Source of the DNA: Porphyra umbilicalis | Taxonomy: Eukaryota; Rhodophyta; Bangiophyceae; Bangiales; Bangiaceae | Direction of reading: 5' to 3' | Length of the DNA: 64,000 nucleotides | NCBI GenBank assembly: GCA_002049455.2 | Contig: KV918786.1 | Coordinates: forward strand, 248,001-312,000 | In this document: positions 10,665 to 22,359 of the stretch, one piece after another | Numbering within the stretch: position 1 is the stretch's first letter | How the letters are laid out: every line of letters begins with the position of its first letter | The notes under the pieces: model-generated | Databases searched by the model: none | What the model was told of the DNA's origin: nothing | Seen by the model: only the letters and a program-made list of their open reading frames with translations | Position numbers and translations under genes: made by a program

Positions 10665-11899
10665 TGGCTGTCTTCTCAATTTTGGCCGAAGTGGTCGAAG
10701 CCAAGACAGGGTCTTGATCAACTGCCCATTGGTCGAACCACTTTATCCGGCTGAGTGGTTGGCTGAGAAACAGTTTCGCACTGTTGATCACCCCTCTTGA
10801 CATCGACGGCATGTGCGCATGGCGGTGTCGATTCCGTCGTGTCGGCCCAGAAGAAAGGCCTGGCACGCTCCGGCGCCGGCCTTGCGCTCCGGGCAGGTCT
10901 TCTTCAAGAAGAAGCGCTGTCGTCCATTCAGAACGCGGTGGCATACGAGGCGGGAAGGCGGGCTTTGTCTATTTTAAAATCGCAGTCAGTCCTGAAGATG
11001 CAGCAGTTGAAAGGCGACGCCAAAAAGGGTCGGCGCCAACTCGTACTCTCTCCAGGACGTGGCCGGAAAACAACTGACGGTGTCATCGCGGAGCTGTGCA
11101 GTGGCTGCATGCCATATTTGGACCGCGCTACGAGGCGTCCTACCCCAAGGTCCTGGTCACAATGCACGAGGCACCGAAGCAGGTGCCGCATGGGGACTCC
11201 AATGGCGATGAAGGACTGTGACACCCACAAATGATTGTTAGCGTCGTGATGGCTTTTGACCACCACGTGGTCTCGGAAGCGTGGCCTGGGGAGTAGTGCG
11301 ACGATTTTAGCAAGGAGGAGGTAAGAAAGGTGAGCACCGCTCGCGCGCAGCATCTGCTCACTGCGGCGGGTGGAATGGCGCTCTTCTTCGGCGATGTCAT
11401 CCACGGGGGGGTGGCGAACAGAGGCGAAAAGACACTACGTCGGGTTTACGTTTGCCGCTACCTGCGTGATATTACCGTAAAAGAGATGTGGGGCAGGTAA
11501 ACGTGCCCTGTACGGGAGATTGTTTGATAGGCGTGGATTTGGAGAGTCTGAATTGTCGTCTGTTGTTCACTGTATGCATCAATCCGCTCCTCTCACCTCA
11601 TCACAACTCCGCTTCTGCATTTCTGCCACCCGTCGCCACCAGCAGAAGCACCTTTCGCACCACTGACATGCCCAAAGATACGAGCGTGCGGCGTTCTCCC
11701 CGCACACTCCCCACTAGCCATTCCCAGTGTGCCTCAACGCACGCCAGCTGCCCACCCGCCTGGGCGGCGTCAAGTGTCGCCGCCGCCTATACGAGCTTAA
11801 GATGCTCCCATCTCAATGTGGGATGTGGCATCGGATCGGAATCGCAGAGGAGCATCGGGTGCATATGCGTAACTTTCAGGCGCACCACGCACCGGTCGT
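10665..11899. other. Intergenic sequence, no supportable gene
   Basis: Frames of up to about 150 codons occur (for example 10797-11234 plus, 10928-11404 minus) but they overlap on opposite strands and have no recognisable motif. The stretch 11727-12026 (+) runs into the conserved part of the following repeat and may be remnant coding sequence. Confidence 0.35.
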
Positions 11900-12960
11900 T
11901 GAGTGGCGACTTGACTCTCTAGGCGTCCACGGTAAACGTGATGCCCTAGAGGAAGTCCTCACGCAACTGTACGACAAACTAGTGGAGGTTGCTCCCATAA
12001 TCGCTCTCTGTCGAGAAGCGCCGTGAAAAGACCTATTCTCGGTACTTTTTTTCTCAACATACGCAACCCCTCCAGAAGCATAAAAGTCTATGGCTCGGCT
12101 GCCGGTGACGCCGCACAGCGGCGACCACCGGTGATCACGGCGCGCGGTGACTTCTGGCAGGTGCTCTCGGCGCGGCGTGTCCTCTGCTCGGGCAAGCGAG
12201 CGTGCTCCCGCCGCTGCAGCCAGAAAGAGCGTTGACCGCTTCCGCCGCCACCGCGGCCGCGACCGTCACGGGCGCCAACTGGAGTTCCGCCGCGCGGTCA
12301 CCGGCGGGCGCCCGCGGCGCAGTGCGATCGCCGTGGGGAGGACGCTGTGGCGTCCCCTCGCTGGCCACCGCCGAACTGCCCACGCTGCGCTGCGGCGGCG
12401 GCTGCGGCGGCGGCTGCTGCCGCTGCGGCGGCTGCGGTGGCTGCTACGGCTGCGGCGGCTACGGTGGAGGCGGCCGCGGCTGCGGTGGCGGCTGCTGCGG
12501 CGGCGAGCGCAGCGGCTGCGGCGGGCGACGCGGTTGTCGGGATCGCGACGGCCGGCGCAGCGCGCCACACAGCGTTACGCAGACCCCGACCCCGCGCATT
12601 CGCCCACTCGGCGGCGGTGGCGGCGGCGGCTTCGTGCCAGCCAGCCCCGCTCGTCACCGTGCTCACCGCCATAGTCGTTGCCGCTGCCGGCCGCCACGCC
12701 GCGGAGAATCGCCGCCTTGGCGGCCGCCGTCATCATGTGGGCGGCGGCGGGAGGGGGCGACGCCGCGTCGGCACCCTCTCCGCCTGCCGCCACAAAGTCT
12801 CCCCTGTCGCGCACAGCCGTCCTTGTGCGGCCCGCCACCGAGGCAAGGCGGGGGGGCCCGGGATACGTTGAAAGAAAACAAAAACACAGCGGAGGACGTT
12901 GTCCTCTGTGAGTGCGACCCAACTTCACCTGAAGTTCATTCAGGCATAAACAACGAACTA
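11900..12960 (-). repeat. Repeat R1, copy A (decayed Ala-rich coding sequence)
   Basis: This ~1 kb segment is matched by copy B at 13025-13990 at roughly 70% identity by eye. At its left end both copies share a segment readable on the plus strand, with the peptide CREA conserved. On the minus strand both share an Ala/Gly-rich segment (…AAHMMTAAAKAAIL… here) and then a long poly-Ala tract from GCN codons (12390-12540). The reading frame is broken by shifts. The right end is a small palindrome, CCTGAAGTTCATTCAGG. The family is not recognised. The Ala-rich product could be a structural, gag-like protein, but that is speculation. Confidence 0.55.
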
Positions 12961-13024
12961 TTCAGGCGCTGCGCGTTTAGAACTGATGTCAAGGAAGGGG
13001 TCCTCTCGGAACAGAACACCCGTC

Positions 13025-13990
13025 GCGTGACGACTTGACTTTGTAGGCGTGCCCAAAGAAAGAAATGCGAAGGATGAAATCTGCACGGAACTGCTCAAGA
13101 AACTGATGGACGCTGCTGCGACGACCGCTCTGTGTCGAGAAGCGTTGCGAAAATACCGATCAGCGGTGCCTCTTCTTGTAACAGACGCGACCCCTCCGAG
13201 AAACGTCGAAGTCAAAGTTACATTCGCCTGCGCCGCCGCACCACGGCGACGGTCGGCGATCGCGGCGCGGGGTGACCTCTGCTCGAGCAAGTCGGCGTGC
13301 TGCCACGGACAGCGCCCAGAAGAGCTGTGACTGCTGCAACCGCCACCGCGGCAACGGCCGCCACGGGCGTCCACCAAAACGCCGCCGCACGGCCACCGTG
13401 ACGTACCCGTGGCGCGGCGTGATTGCCCTGGAAAAAATGCTGTGACTGCTGTGAAGCTTTCCATGGTGCGCGGTAGCTGCTGCTGCAGCGGTGCTCGCGG
13501 CTGCTTTAGCGGCTGCGGCAACTGCATTGGCTGCAGAGGCAGCGGCGAGTGCATCGGCAACGGCGGCCAAACGGTTGACCGGGTCGTGACAGCCGGCGCG
13601 GCGCGCCTTACAGACAGACGTAGACGCTCAACCCGGGCAGACGCCGAGTCTGTGAGGGAAGCGGTGGCGTCAAAGGCCGAACCGGCCCGGCACGAGACAG
13701 TGGTCACTGACACCATGGGCGCCGTCGCCGGCCTTCACGCCGCTGAGAAGCGCCGCGCTGGCGGCCTCAGCAGACATGTGGACGGTAGCGGGACGGGCCG
13801 ACGCCGCGTCGAAACCCTCACCACCTGCCGCCCCAACGTCACCCCTGCCGCGCACAGCCGGGTTCGGTGGAGCCCGCATCCGAAGCGGAGGGGAAAGACG
13901 GGATACGTTGTATGAAATGAAAAAGACAGCGGAGGGCGTCGTCCATTGTATTGCGACCGAACTGCACCTGGTTTTCATGCATCGGTAAAC
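13025..13990 (-). repeat. Repeat R1, copy B
   Basis: Second copy of R1 in the same orientation as copy A, shorter by about 95 bases. A TGA replaces the TGG of copy A near 13030 in the plus-strand frame, and the poly-Ala tract is shorter and frameshifted on the minus strand, so it is not functional as written. The head-to-tail order with almost no spacer suggests tandem duplication, or two insertions side by side. Confidence 0.55.
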
Positions 13991-15138
13991 CACACACTAC
14001 CGTGGCGCTACGAGTTGGAAACTCAGGCGCCTACGCATAGGCAGGCACAGCCTGGAGAATCAAATCCGGAACTTCTGGCAGTGCCCGTAGGCAACGGAGC
14101 ATTCGTTTAAATAATGAGTCATTTCCTACGGAAGTCGTTTTCTTAGCGTTGGTGGTCCTTGGAGTTGCGAGAAGTTGATCACCCCGGAAGGTGCACCAAT
14201 TCACACGCCAACGGCTTTCGCCCTGCTGATTTGAACACGTGTTGCCGTGACCACCAGTGTGGCGTTTTTCAACAAGGCCGCAGCGGTTTTTGATGTTGCA
14301 GCATGTCCCGTCCTCGGTTATATAGCCGCTTTTTGAAACTAAACTTGACACGACAGGGGCGGGGTCGGCCCAGGTCGCCCTCCCCGCCCTCCCTTCTCTT
14401 CGCACCCCCGTGCTATGTCGCCCAATGCCACGTCCGCTTCGAGGTCCCTCCTTGACTGTCCGCCGTTCCCTTCCAGTTGCACCTTCTGCCACCTCGTGAC
14501 GTACTGCCGCTTCCGGCTGTCGCGAGACGACCAGCTGGCCGCAGTGGCGGCGGAAAGTAAAGTGTCGGCGTCCCCCCCACGCCCACGCAGCGACAGTCGC
14601 GCCGAGAAGCGGCCGCTTGTGCTACCCAGCGCCACAGTAGGAGGATGCGCTCGGGTGGCAGCCGAACCGCGGCACGCCACTGCACGCACCCCCGGCAAAC
14701 ACAACAGGGGGGGGAGAGGAGCGGGATTTGGACAAAGTGCGCTGCGTCGCCGCGCGAGCCGGACGACGCGACACCCTCTCCCCCCCCAAAACAGGTGCGG
14801 GCCGCAGCACGACAACCGACCGTGGCCTTGGTCGCGGCGCGTGGCAGCTTCTCAAGTGGAACTGAGTTAAGTAAAAATGACCCGGGAGCGAGCCGCACCG
14901 CATTTTTTTTCTTGCAGGCTCTGGCCACGGTCGAGTGGAGCGTGAGCCGCGGCAGCGAAGTTTGATCGAAGTCGTCCAGATCACACGGCCCCTTCAGCCT
15001 CAAAAGCGCACTGAGAACGGCTTACCTGATTTTAGAACCGGTGGGGTGGAGGGGGCGATCGTCAATCCGGCTTAGGAAACCACCAATTGTTGTGGTCCGC
15101 CGCACCTCCGACGATCGAATGGGTACAAGGTGCTTATG
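13991..15138. other. Intergenic sequence, nothing assignable
   Basis: No frame has recognisable domains. A plus-strand frame at 14415-14870 begins with a Cys-rich stretch and then becomes Arg/Pro-rich; it is balanced by equally long frames on the minus strand, so no call is made. Confidence 0.35.
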
Positions 15139-15542
15139 TATCGCAGATCCCCAAATGTTTTCGCGGTGGACTGAGACTGACTTACAGACCTACTCTCTCC
15201 ACCAATCAGGTGCGCCCCTCGGAGCTCCTGATTACTGACATGTGCCCATACAGCCTAGAAATCAACATCAGCTCCTCTTTTCTTTTTTGTACTTCTGTCG
15301 AGAAGACAGTAGAAAATGTCAACATTTCGCGTGCGCAGCTTGCTCCGTGCCAACAAAAGCAGATCGAGCGGCAAAAAACAGGGTGTTCTGCAGGATGCAA
15401 GGTCCTGGCACCAAATGCAGTCTTTCCATTGGCTACCATTCCGTTTTTCTGCATTTCTTGACCAATAGGGTGCCTTTAATCACAGCCTGTTTCTGTCTCT
15501 GTCCCGCGGGACAACATTGGGTGATCAGAAAGACCAGATATT
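15139..15542. mobile_element. Small inverted-repeat element, family M1, copy A
   Basis: This 404-bp segment matches the reverse complement of 63418-63820 along its whole length, at roughly 70-75% identity by eye. Both copies have long terminal inverted repeats; here the left end reads TATCGCAGATCCCC and the right end is its degraded complement. Matches continue through the interior, including the stretch containing GGTCCTGGCA. There are no conserved reading frames, so it is a non-autonomous DNA transposon. Confidence 0.65.
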
Positions 15543-16809
15543 CAGCTCCTGGCCACAGCAGGAGCTCGGAGTTTCGAGAAAAGATTGAAATCGACTCAGT
15601 ATGCATAAGCGTCCGCCAGACGACCTTCAGAAAGCCTTTGAAAAGAAACAAATTGCCTTCGATACAGGATCTTGCCAAATAGAAAGAGACCTACGCATCC
15701 AGTCCACGAACAAACTGTCCAACGATCAAAGGCTGGAGCAGCGCTGTCTCTTGTATTTTCGCCCTTGAGCAGGCATTGCTAGCACTGGGTGCCTCGGCTC
15801 TTTTGGAGATTCAAGACAATTGTGGCTCCTTGTTGGTACAGTGTTGCGCAAGTGTCGCCGGCGTGTACGTCATTCGTGGCAGTTATGGTTCAGAGGGAGC
15901 GCCCATATTCGAGGGTCATGAAACGTGGAGAGCGACATGTCCATGTTTTCGGCCTTTAAGTGTTGGTGCAGTAACGATCAATTGGACGGCTCCCAGGACT
16001 GTCATGAAGAAGCAAAGTCGCACTCCGACCACCAGAGGCGGGGTCAACCACCCTATCTGGACCAGCCCACCGGCATCCCAACCATCCCATCTGAAGTAGT
16101 CGTGATGTGGCGTCGTCCCTTGTTTTGTTCATTGTATGATTACAGTTGTGCCATTCTCGGAGTGTAAGATTCAATGCGACCCGAGTGCGCTCTGTTGTCG
16201 CTCAATGGGCGTGTGTGGTCTACTTTTAAGCCTCTTAAAAAGCACTGCACGACATCGCAATGAGCAAATAACCCAGGCGAGCCCGCAATTAAAGATGTAC
16301 GAGAGCACATGAGGTTTGGTGTCTCCAAAAATAGAGGGAGAGGTTGCAGTGGGGTGCCCCTCAAAGTGCACACTTACCCCCCCCGCGCTTGTTACCGTGG
16401 GTACAGAAGAATGTAGGTCCAGAACGTGTCTGAGAGATTGGCGTTTTGACCATGGGAGGGTCGATCACCTTGACCGAACAGGGGGGTGGAGAGAAGAGCC
16501 ATACCCGTTCGCACCTCCGCGATATGCTCTTTGGTGACGATAAATCGCCGCTCTCAGTGGTCGAGCCCGTTATGCGGGCATTACAACGTTAATATGTACG
16601 TCAGCAGCTCGCATGCGTCATCACGTTATACCGCCGTGTACAGTCCAGGAAAGGATTGATGCCTGGTCCATCAATCTTGAGACGTGAAGTCCCCTTAACA
16701 GAGAGCAGTCTATGTCTTCCACTACCAAATCAGAACCCACCCCCCCTGCCGCCCGTTGCTTCGTCTTGCGATCGGGTCTGTTGAAGTTCTTCCTCGAAAA
16801 GTATTGCAA
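15543..16809. other. Intergenic sequence, nothing assignable
   Basis: Moderate-GC sequence with stops in all frames at short intervals. I see no repeat copy or coding motif. Confidence 0.4.
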
Positions 16810-17245
16810 ACCTCCAGAAAATGGCGGTTGCAGACTGGTTGCAATCATGAAAGAGCGTACGTGGACCAATGAGCAGTCTAGAAATCATGTGAGTTCCTTA
16901 CACAGTCTCCTCATGCAGCTCTGCGCACTGGAAACGCACATGAGGATGTCAAGAAATCTGGAGAAATGTGTTGACCTTAGAAAAATCACAGGTCCGGCTA
17001 AGAACCCTCTCCATGTCCTCTTCTGGCCCAAGCAAGCGGCCCAAAATTATCAGGAAATCTCAATGTGGGTTGGACTGGCTCTGCGTGACTCCTGCAAGAC
17101 ACGTTGATTGGCTTGCAAGATTACTAGCGGTAACTCTCAGCCATGAGTTCGATCGTGGCTTGTCGAACAGTCAATTCGACTGCATTTCTATGCAGTGTGG
17201 TCGGCTCCGCCCCCCTTCTCTCTGCAACCTCAATTGTTTGGACGT
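16810..17245 (+). mobile_element. Small inverted-repeat element, family M2, copy A
   Basis: The left end reads ACCTCCAGAAAATGGCGGTT; the right end is a degraded complement finishing near 17245. Its length and internal order match the reverse complement of the 53.5 kb copy, including stretches that translate as RTWTNxxxxNHVS and MQLCALETH in both. The shared translation is more likely sequence homology than coding, since both copies contain stops. A third, truncated copy lies at 22.2 kb. Confidence 0.6.
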
Positions 17246-17441
17246 CAGCAGTTTTCTGCGACACACGCTACGTCCGTTGCAAGAGGGTGTGGCTGCTCGA
17301 CCGTATTCTCATTTAGTGCCCCACAAACGTTGCAAAATCCAGAGCTTTGACGGCTTTGAAACACCGACGCGTACGCCAGGCGATGCAGGGATTTGCTCGT
17401 CTGCAATTACAGGTCCAGACAGGGTGTCGAGCTTACGGCTT

Positions 17442-17893
17442 TTACAACATCTTCAAGAGCATGATTGACAGTACAGGGGTGCACTCCCACAGTAGCACCA
17501 ATGCACAGATAGTTTCCGCCGCCTGATTCGGAGAGCACAATTGCTGCCGCGCCTCAGGCGACATACCGCGACGGGGATGACGTGCTAGGAAACGGTCAAT
17601 CAGGTCAAAGAAGGCATCGGAAGGCATGCGCCTAGTTCCCTCAAAGTGGCTGCCGTAGCTCGCCTGGACGGTGCACAGGCGAATCATGGCGACAGGGGTG
17701 ATGTGTCGTCGTGGGAAAAATGCCTCTGGGTGAGTACATCTCGCCCGCAACTGTAACAACGACTGACCCCTGCTTGGAGGGGAGAAGAGGTGTATGACGG
17801 CAGATCTGCTTGACGCACGGGGGACAGCAGAGTGTGTGTCGTGAGTGCTTCGATGGCCAGCAGCCGGTCAGGCGAGAGGAGGCATGTGTCCAA
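17442..17893 (-). pseudogene. N-terminal fragment of a transposase-like protein
   Basis: Two overlapping minus-strand frames read as parts of one protein. One has a helical segment with the core RRMPSDAFFDLIDRFLARHP, resembling the helical region before the DDE domain in Harbinger-type transposases. The other supplies an upstream Leu/Thr-rich and Cys-containing stretch. The frame ends at 17442 with no catalytic domain, and the M2 element begins ~200 bp further on. It is a truncated, frameshifted remnant; the family assignment is tentative. Confidence 0.3.
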
Positions 17894-18551
17894 ATTTGGC
17901 CGTATGCAAAATTTGTGAGTGTCAATATCTCCTTAGTGTTTCGATTAGACCGAAACCTAAAGCTCCATTTGGAGCCCCGAGAGCGTTGACGTAAGAGCAA
18001 ACCCAGCAATGATGGTCTAACGAAACGTGTCTGTATTATTGGTGCAACTTGTCTATATTCGCTTATTGGTCCACGATCCACCCTCTTGTCAATGTAACGG
18101 TGCCCCAAACAACGTCGAATCACCTCGAACCACCACCGACAATCTACATAACTCCTTCTCGGTCCGATAGTCCGGGTGACACAATAGGGGGTGCATGTTC
18201 TATTCGAAGGCAAAATACGGCACGGCACCCCTATTCAGGACACGAGGACTATCCTAGACGCCCTCCCATTGGCTGATCGTCAAATGAGATGGATCCACCA
18301 CGTGTCCCACGGCCTCGGATATCCTGAAATGACGACCGGCAAACGATCGCAAGCCGTAGACAGGGCTGTATCTGACATGTGACCGAACGCTTGACCGAAC
18401 GCTGGACGCTCCCAGACAGACACAGCCGGCGCGAGGCGTCGTAACGTATGAGCGAGACACGGATGCCGGACGAAGCGACACACCAGTACCTTGACTCCAT
18501 CGGCCGGACACATGACACCTGAACGAAACGAGCCGTCCAACATCGCGGGAA
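17894..18551. other. Upstream flank of the first Harbinger transposase
   Basis: Nothing codes convincingly. It should contain the missing 5' part of the transposase unit, but no counterpart of the other copy's first ~90 residues was found. A segment AGGACTATCCT at 18245 has an exact complement at 20908-20918; these could be remnants of element ends, but no target duplication flanks them. Confidence 0.3.
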
Positions 18552-20215
18552 GTGGAGGACACGCGGACCTGTTACGTTACGTACGGCCTGCGGGAGTTTG
18601 AGCGTCGTTTTCGCGTGCCTGTGTCGGTGTTCCTGCGCATCTACCACGCTATTAAGGACCGCCCGTTCTGGGTACAGAGCGTGAACGCGACCGGGCGGCC
18701 GCAAGCTCATCCTCTACAAAAGCTGGTTGCTGCGTTCCGGGTGCTGGGGTATGGGGAATCGTGCGATCGCGCGGACGAGTACGTGCGGCTCTCGAGTTCA
18801 ACGATATCTCGGGCGGTGACGCTCTTCACGGAGTTCATCGTGGACGAGTTTAGCCCCCGGTACCTACGACCGCCCACCACGGCGGAAATTGGTAACATCC
18901 TCGCCCGGAACGCTGAGCGTGGGTTGCCAGGGTGTCTCGGGTCGCTTGACTGTTCTCACTGGCAGTGGTCCGCTTGCCCCAAGGGGCGTGCGGGCACCTA
19001 CCAGGGCCGCGATGGCCTGCGGTCCATTGTGATTGAGGCTGTCTGTGACGAGGACACTTGGATATACCACATTTTTGCTGTGTGTCCCGGGAGCCTGAAT
19101 GATAGTAACGTCCTGTACCAATCTCCGTTGTATATGGATGTGATCACCGGCAAATGGCCCCCGCGTGACTGTCCGTTCACTGTGAATGGCAATACTCGCA
19201 CCTTGCTATATTGCCTAGTGGACGGCATTTATCCTCGCTTCGCGTTCTTTGTCGCCCCTCATCCGAACCCCCAAAGTCGAGAGCAGCGGACTTTCAACCG
19301 CCTGCAAGAGGCGCTTTGCAAGGACGTGGAGCGTCTCTTCGGGATCCTGACGGCACGCTTCCACATCATGCTGCACCCGTGCCGGTACTGGTCAGTACCT
19401 CGGATGGTGCTGACCACGCAAACCGTGGCAATTTTGCACAACATGGTTGTCAAGTGCCGCCGCGACGGGTTTGTCTCGCGGTCGCGCTCGTCGGTGTACG
19501 GGGGGGTGGCGGAGGGGCGGTCGGGGCGGGGGCCGCCGGATCGGCGGAGGCGGATGGGGTGGACGGGGATGGCGGCCCCGCCGATGCGGGCGCCGCCGCG
19601 GGCGCGGGCGCCGCCGGTAGCGGCGGGGGAGCGGCGGACGGTGGTGGTGCGGGCGGCGTCGACGCGGGCGCGGGCGCCGCCGGTGGCGATGGTGGAGCGG
19701 CGGGCAGTGGTGGTGCGGGCGGCGCCGACGCGGGCGCGGGCGCCGCCGGTGCCGGCCCTGGAGCGGCGGGCGGTGGTGGAGCGGCGGGCGGTGGTGGTGC
19801 GGGCGGCGCCGACGCGGGCGCGGGCGCCGTCGGTGCCGGTCCTGGAGCTGGGGGCGCTGGTAATACGGGGGCCGTCACGCGGTCGCCTCGCGTTCGCGGC
19901 CGCCGTGTCTCGGTCGCGTCATCAGCACGACGCGTGCCAGACCCGAGACTCGTGCGGGACCGGCCCTTCCGTCACACAGTCAGACACGGTGGGGCACGAC
20001 CACGCTCACAGCTGTTGGTGGTGGGCGCTGCCCGGGAGGGGGTGTGGCGGGGGGGCACCACCACGCTCGCAGCTGTTGGTGGTGGGCCCTGCCCGGGAGG
20101 GGGTGTGGCGGGGGGGCACCACCACGCTCGCAGCTGTTGGTGGTGGGCCCTGCCCGGGAGGGGGTGTGGCGGGGGGCCACGAACATTCTTGGCGCCTGCG
20201 CGCTCGCCACTTTGA
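18552..20215 (+). pseudogene. PIF/Harbinger transposase, truncated and frameshifted
   Basis: The open frame starts at a GTG and lacks the N-terminus present in the copy at 34.3 kb. The catalytic domain is of the Plant_tran/DDE_Tnp_4 type: GSLDCSHW (Asp at codon 133), GSLNDSNV (Asp at codon 184), LVDGIYPRFAFFV, then KDVERLFGILTARF (Glu at codon 260) and AILHNMV. The spacing equals that of the 34 kb copy. After the catalytic domain a run of seven G (19500-19506) marks a frame change. The original frame becomes Arg/Pro-rich, whereas another plus-strand frame becomes the Gly/Ala/Asp-rich tail expected from the other copy and ends at 20215. With no start codon and a broken tail, it is very probably inactive. 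Confidence 0.75.
20001..20178. repeat. 61-bp tandem repeat, about three copies
   Basis: The unit begins CACGCTCRCAGCTGTTGGTG and is repeated at 20001, 20062 and 20123, the last slightly shorter. The copies are almost identical, so the array is young. It lies in the 3' part of the decayed transposase tail. Confidence 0.85.
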
Positions 20216-22225
20216 GCTGTCCTCCCAGCACTTGTCATTCTTCAGTCTCGAGCTGTACGCAACAGCTCGTACGACAGCGCTGCATCACAGCGAGCCACAA
20301 ACAGGAATCTCAGGCCGAGACTCGTTGCCCTAGATCTGCGTCCTTTTCTCGATCTCGAGGCACACGACACTCGTTCTGGGGCGGATCACTCGAATGCTGG
20401 TCGATCATCTGAGACATCCGTGCCAAAGTGCGGCTCCCATGCTCCGTGGAGTGGGCCGCGGGAGCATACGTCTCACACTCCAATGTGCTTCTTAGCGGTT
20501 TCTCTCTGGCGAGAGTACCATTGGCTGGGAGAATACCTTCCCCGTGTGCCGTGGCAGCCCGTGGCGCCGCCATGTGGCGCTCAATCGACGGTTTTAACGA
20601 CGATCTCTCACTTTGTGTCATACATGTGCTTCGTGTCTGCATCGTGTCAAACGATCGCTGCCTTTCGTCGGCCTGTCGACCGCAATCTGCAGCGGATCTC
20701 GCGGATCACGCCGCCTCAGAGGCTCCGAGATTCCGCGGAAAGTTTACTCCAAGGGATTGGGCCACGGACCGCCCACCAACACGGAGGACTATCGATGGAA
20801 AAGTACCCTGGTCAGGAGTAACTCTATTGCACATCCTGCCCATTTCAGGCCCCTACAATAGGGGGCCTGTGAGGGGGCGCCACGTCGCAAGCCCAATTGA
20901 GATTTTAAGGATAGTCCTTTGACTTTGCTAGGTTTGCTCTAACGTTACACCACGCGAGGCTGACAACGCGAACGGGCGTGTGAGCCCGTCTTCGTTGTAC
21001 ATTTTATGCACGTCCCACGCCCGCGATCCGTCCCTCGCTTCCACTGCCCCACTCGCTTCCCTTCGGCAACCAGTAACCAGCATCATGATTCTCTCGCATG
21101 AATGAGAAATGCACTGGCATCTGCCATTTTGTGCCCGACAGCGGTAAACCCGCAGTTACCGAGACGAAGAGCAGCACATTCAACAAACAAATGCTCATGC
21201 GCCTGCGTGCTATAGGAGTGAAGAAAAATTAGCAAAACGTGGCTCGACGCCGTCCGTGACTATGTTTGGAATACAGAAGCTTTTGGGGGCTAGTCTGCCT
21301 TCCGAAAATGGCCATCGAGAACGGCAGAAGAATGGGACGCAGATGAGGAATGGGACGCGACTGAATTGCTTCTCCACCACAAAAGGTCTGGGGCATGGGT
21401 GCTGGGCTCATCAGGTGCTCATGTAATGCTCAGACGCAGAAGAGCGAGCCATTATTTAATTGTGAGAGGGCCCGCCAGCACTCTGTCCCGCCACTCAACC
21501 GCGAACGAGTGGCGGCGCTGATCACAGTGGTTGCTGCGAGTGAGAATCCCAATGTCCTGCACCCGCCCCGGACCGCCGCCATTTGTACAGGGGTGGCACG
21601 TCACATGCCACACCCATATTGAGTGCGCCGAATCTTTAGTCGCCACACATTTTCTGGCTTCGTCTTCCGCATCCGTACTGATGGTGGCCATTTGTTATGC
21701 ATCATTTCAATCGTGATTCACGAACAGTGGGGCGGGACCAGCGCAGCAGACAACAGGATGTAGAGGCTTCGGCGTATGAGACGCTGAGACCGGTAGCCAC
21801 CACCTGGGCAGGTGAATTAGGACAAATTGAGAAGTTAAGTGATGCTACGGTCGATAACCCTGGCTGTCCGATACCATGGAATCGCAGAAGCGCGCACTAG
21901 TGGGCGATGACGTACAGACGATGACACACAAATGCAATCGTGAACATGCCTGTCTGTAAGTGCTGACGGCGCGGGGGGGCGGGGTGACATGCGACGGCAC
22001 GACACTGGCACATGACGACTGCATATCGTGGTGGTGGCGGGTGATGTGATGAGTTGACCAGAAGGGGCCAGGCCGACGTCACAACGTCTTTTCCTTTCTA
22101 AAGTGGAGACAGGGCTGCCGCCAAAAGGTAACGCCGAGCGAGAAATTATTTCAGGGAACACTTGCATTCCCGCCCTACAGTGCTCCGCAGCGTCTCGATA
22201 CTAACGAGGGATGTGCCACCGCTGG
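20179..22225. other. Intergenic sequence, nothing assignable
   Basis: About 2 kb of moderate-GC sequence with short frames only. No homology to other parts of the window was noticed apart from a possible 11-bp end repeat at 20908-20918. Confidence 0.4.
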
Positions 22226-22359
22226 TTCTCAGCCATCCGCCAGGAAAATGTGGCAATCATCCTGTGGCTCGTCCAGTCGAACAGCTTATCCGACTTCATT
22301 TCAATGCTGTGTCGTCGGCTCTGCCCCCCTTTGCTCTGCAACAGCCAAGTTTCGGAGGT
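22226..22359 (+). repeat. Truncated copy of M2 (right end only)
   Basis: This 134-bp segment matches the right part of the 16.8 kb M2 copy, including a stretch read as GTCGAACAG…CGACTTCATTTC…GTCGGCTC, and ends in TTTCGGAGGT, the M2 terminal sequence. The left part is missing. Confidence 0.5.

Noticed and set aside
14415..14870. Cys-rich plus-strand ORF
   Set aside because: The Cys-rich start is short, the rest is Arg/Pro-rich, and minus-strand frames of similar length overlap it.
18245..20918. 11-bp inverted repeat AGGACTATCCT as ends of the first Harbinger copy
   Set aside because: Too short to be convincing, no 3-bp duplication flanks it, and it does not resemble the ends of the 33.6 kb element.
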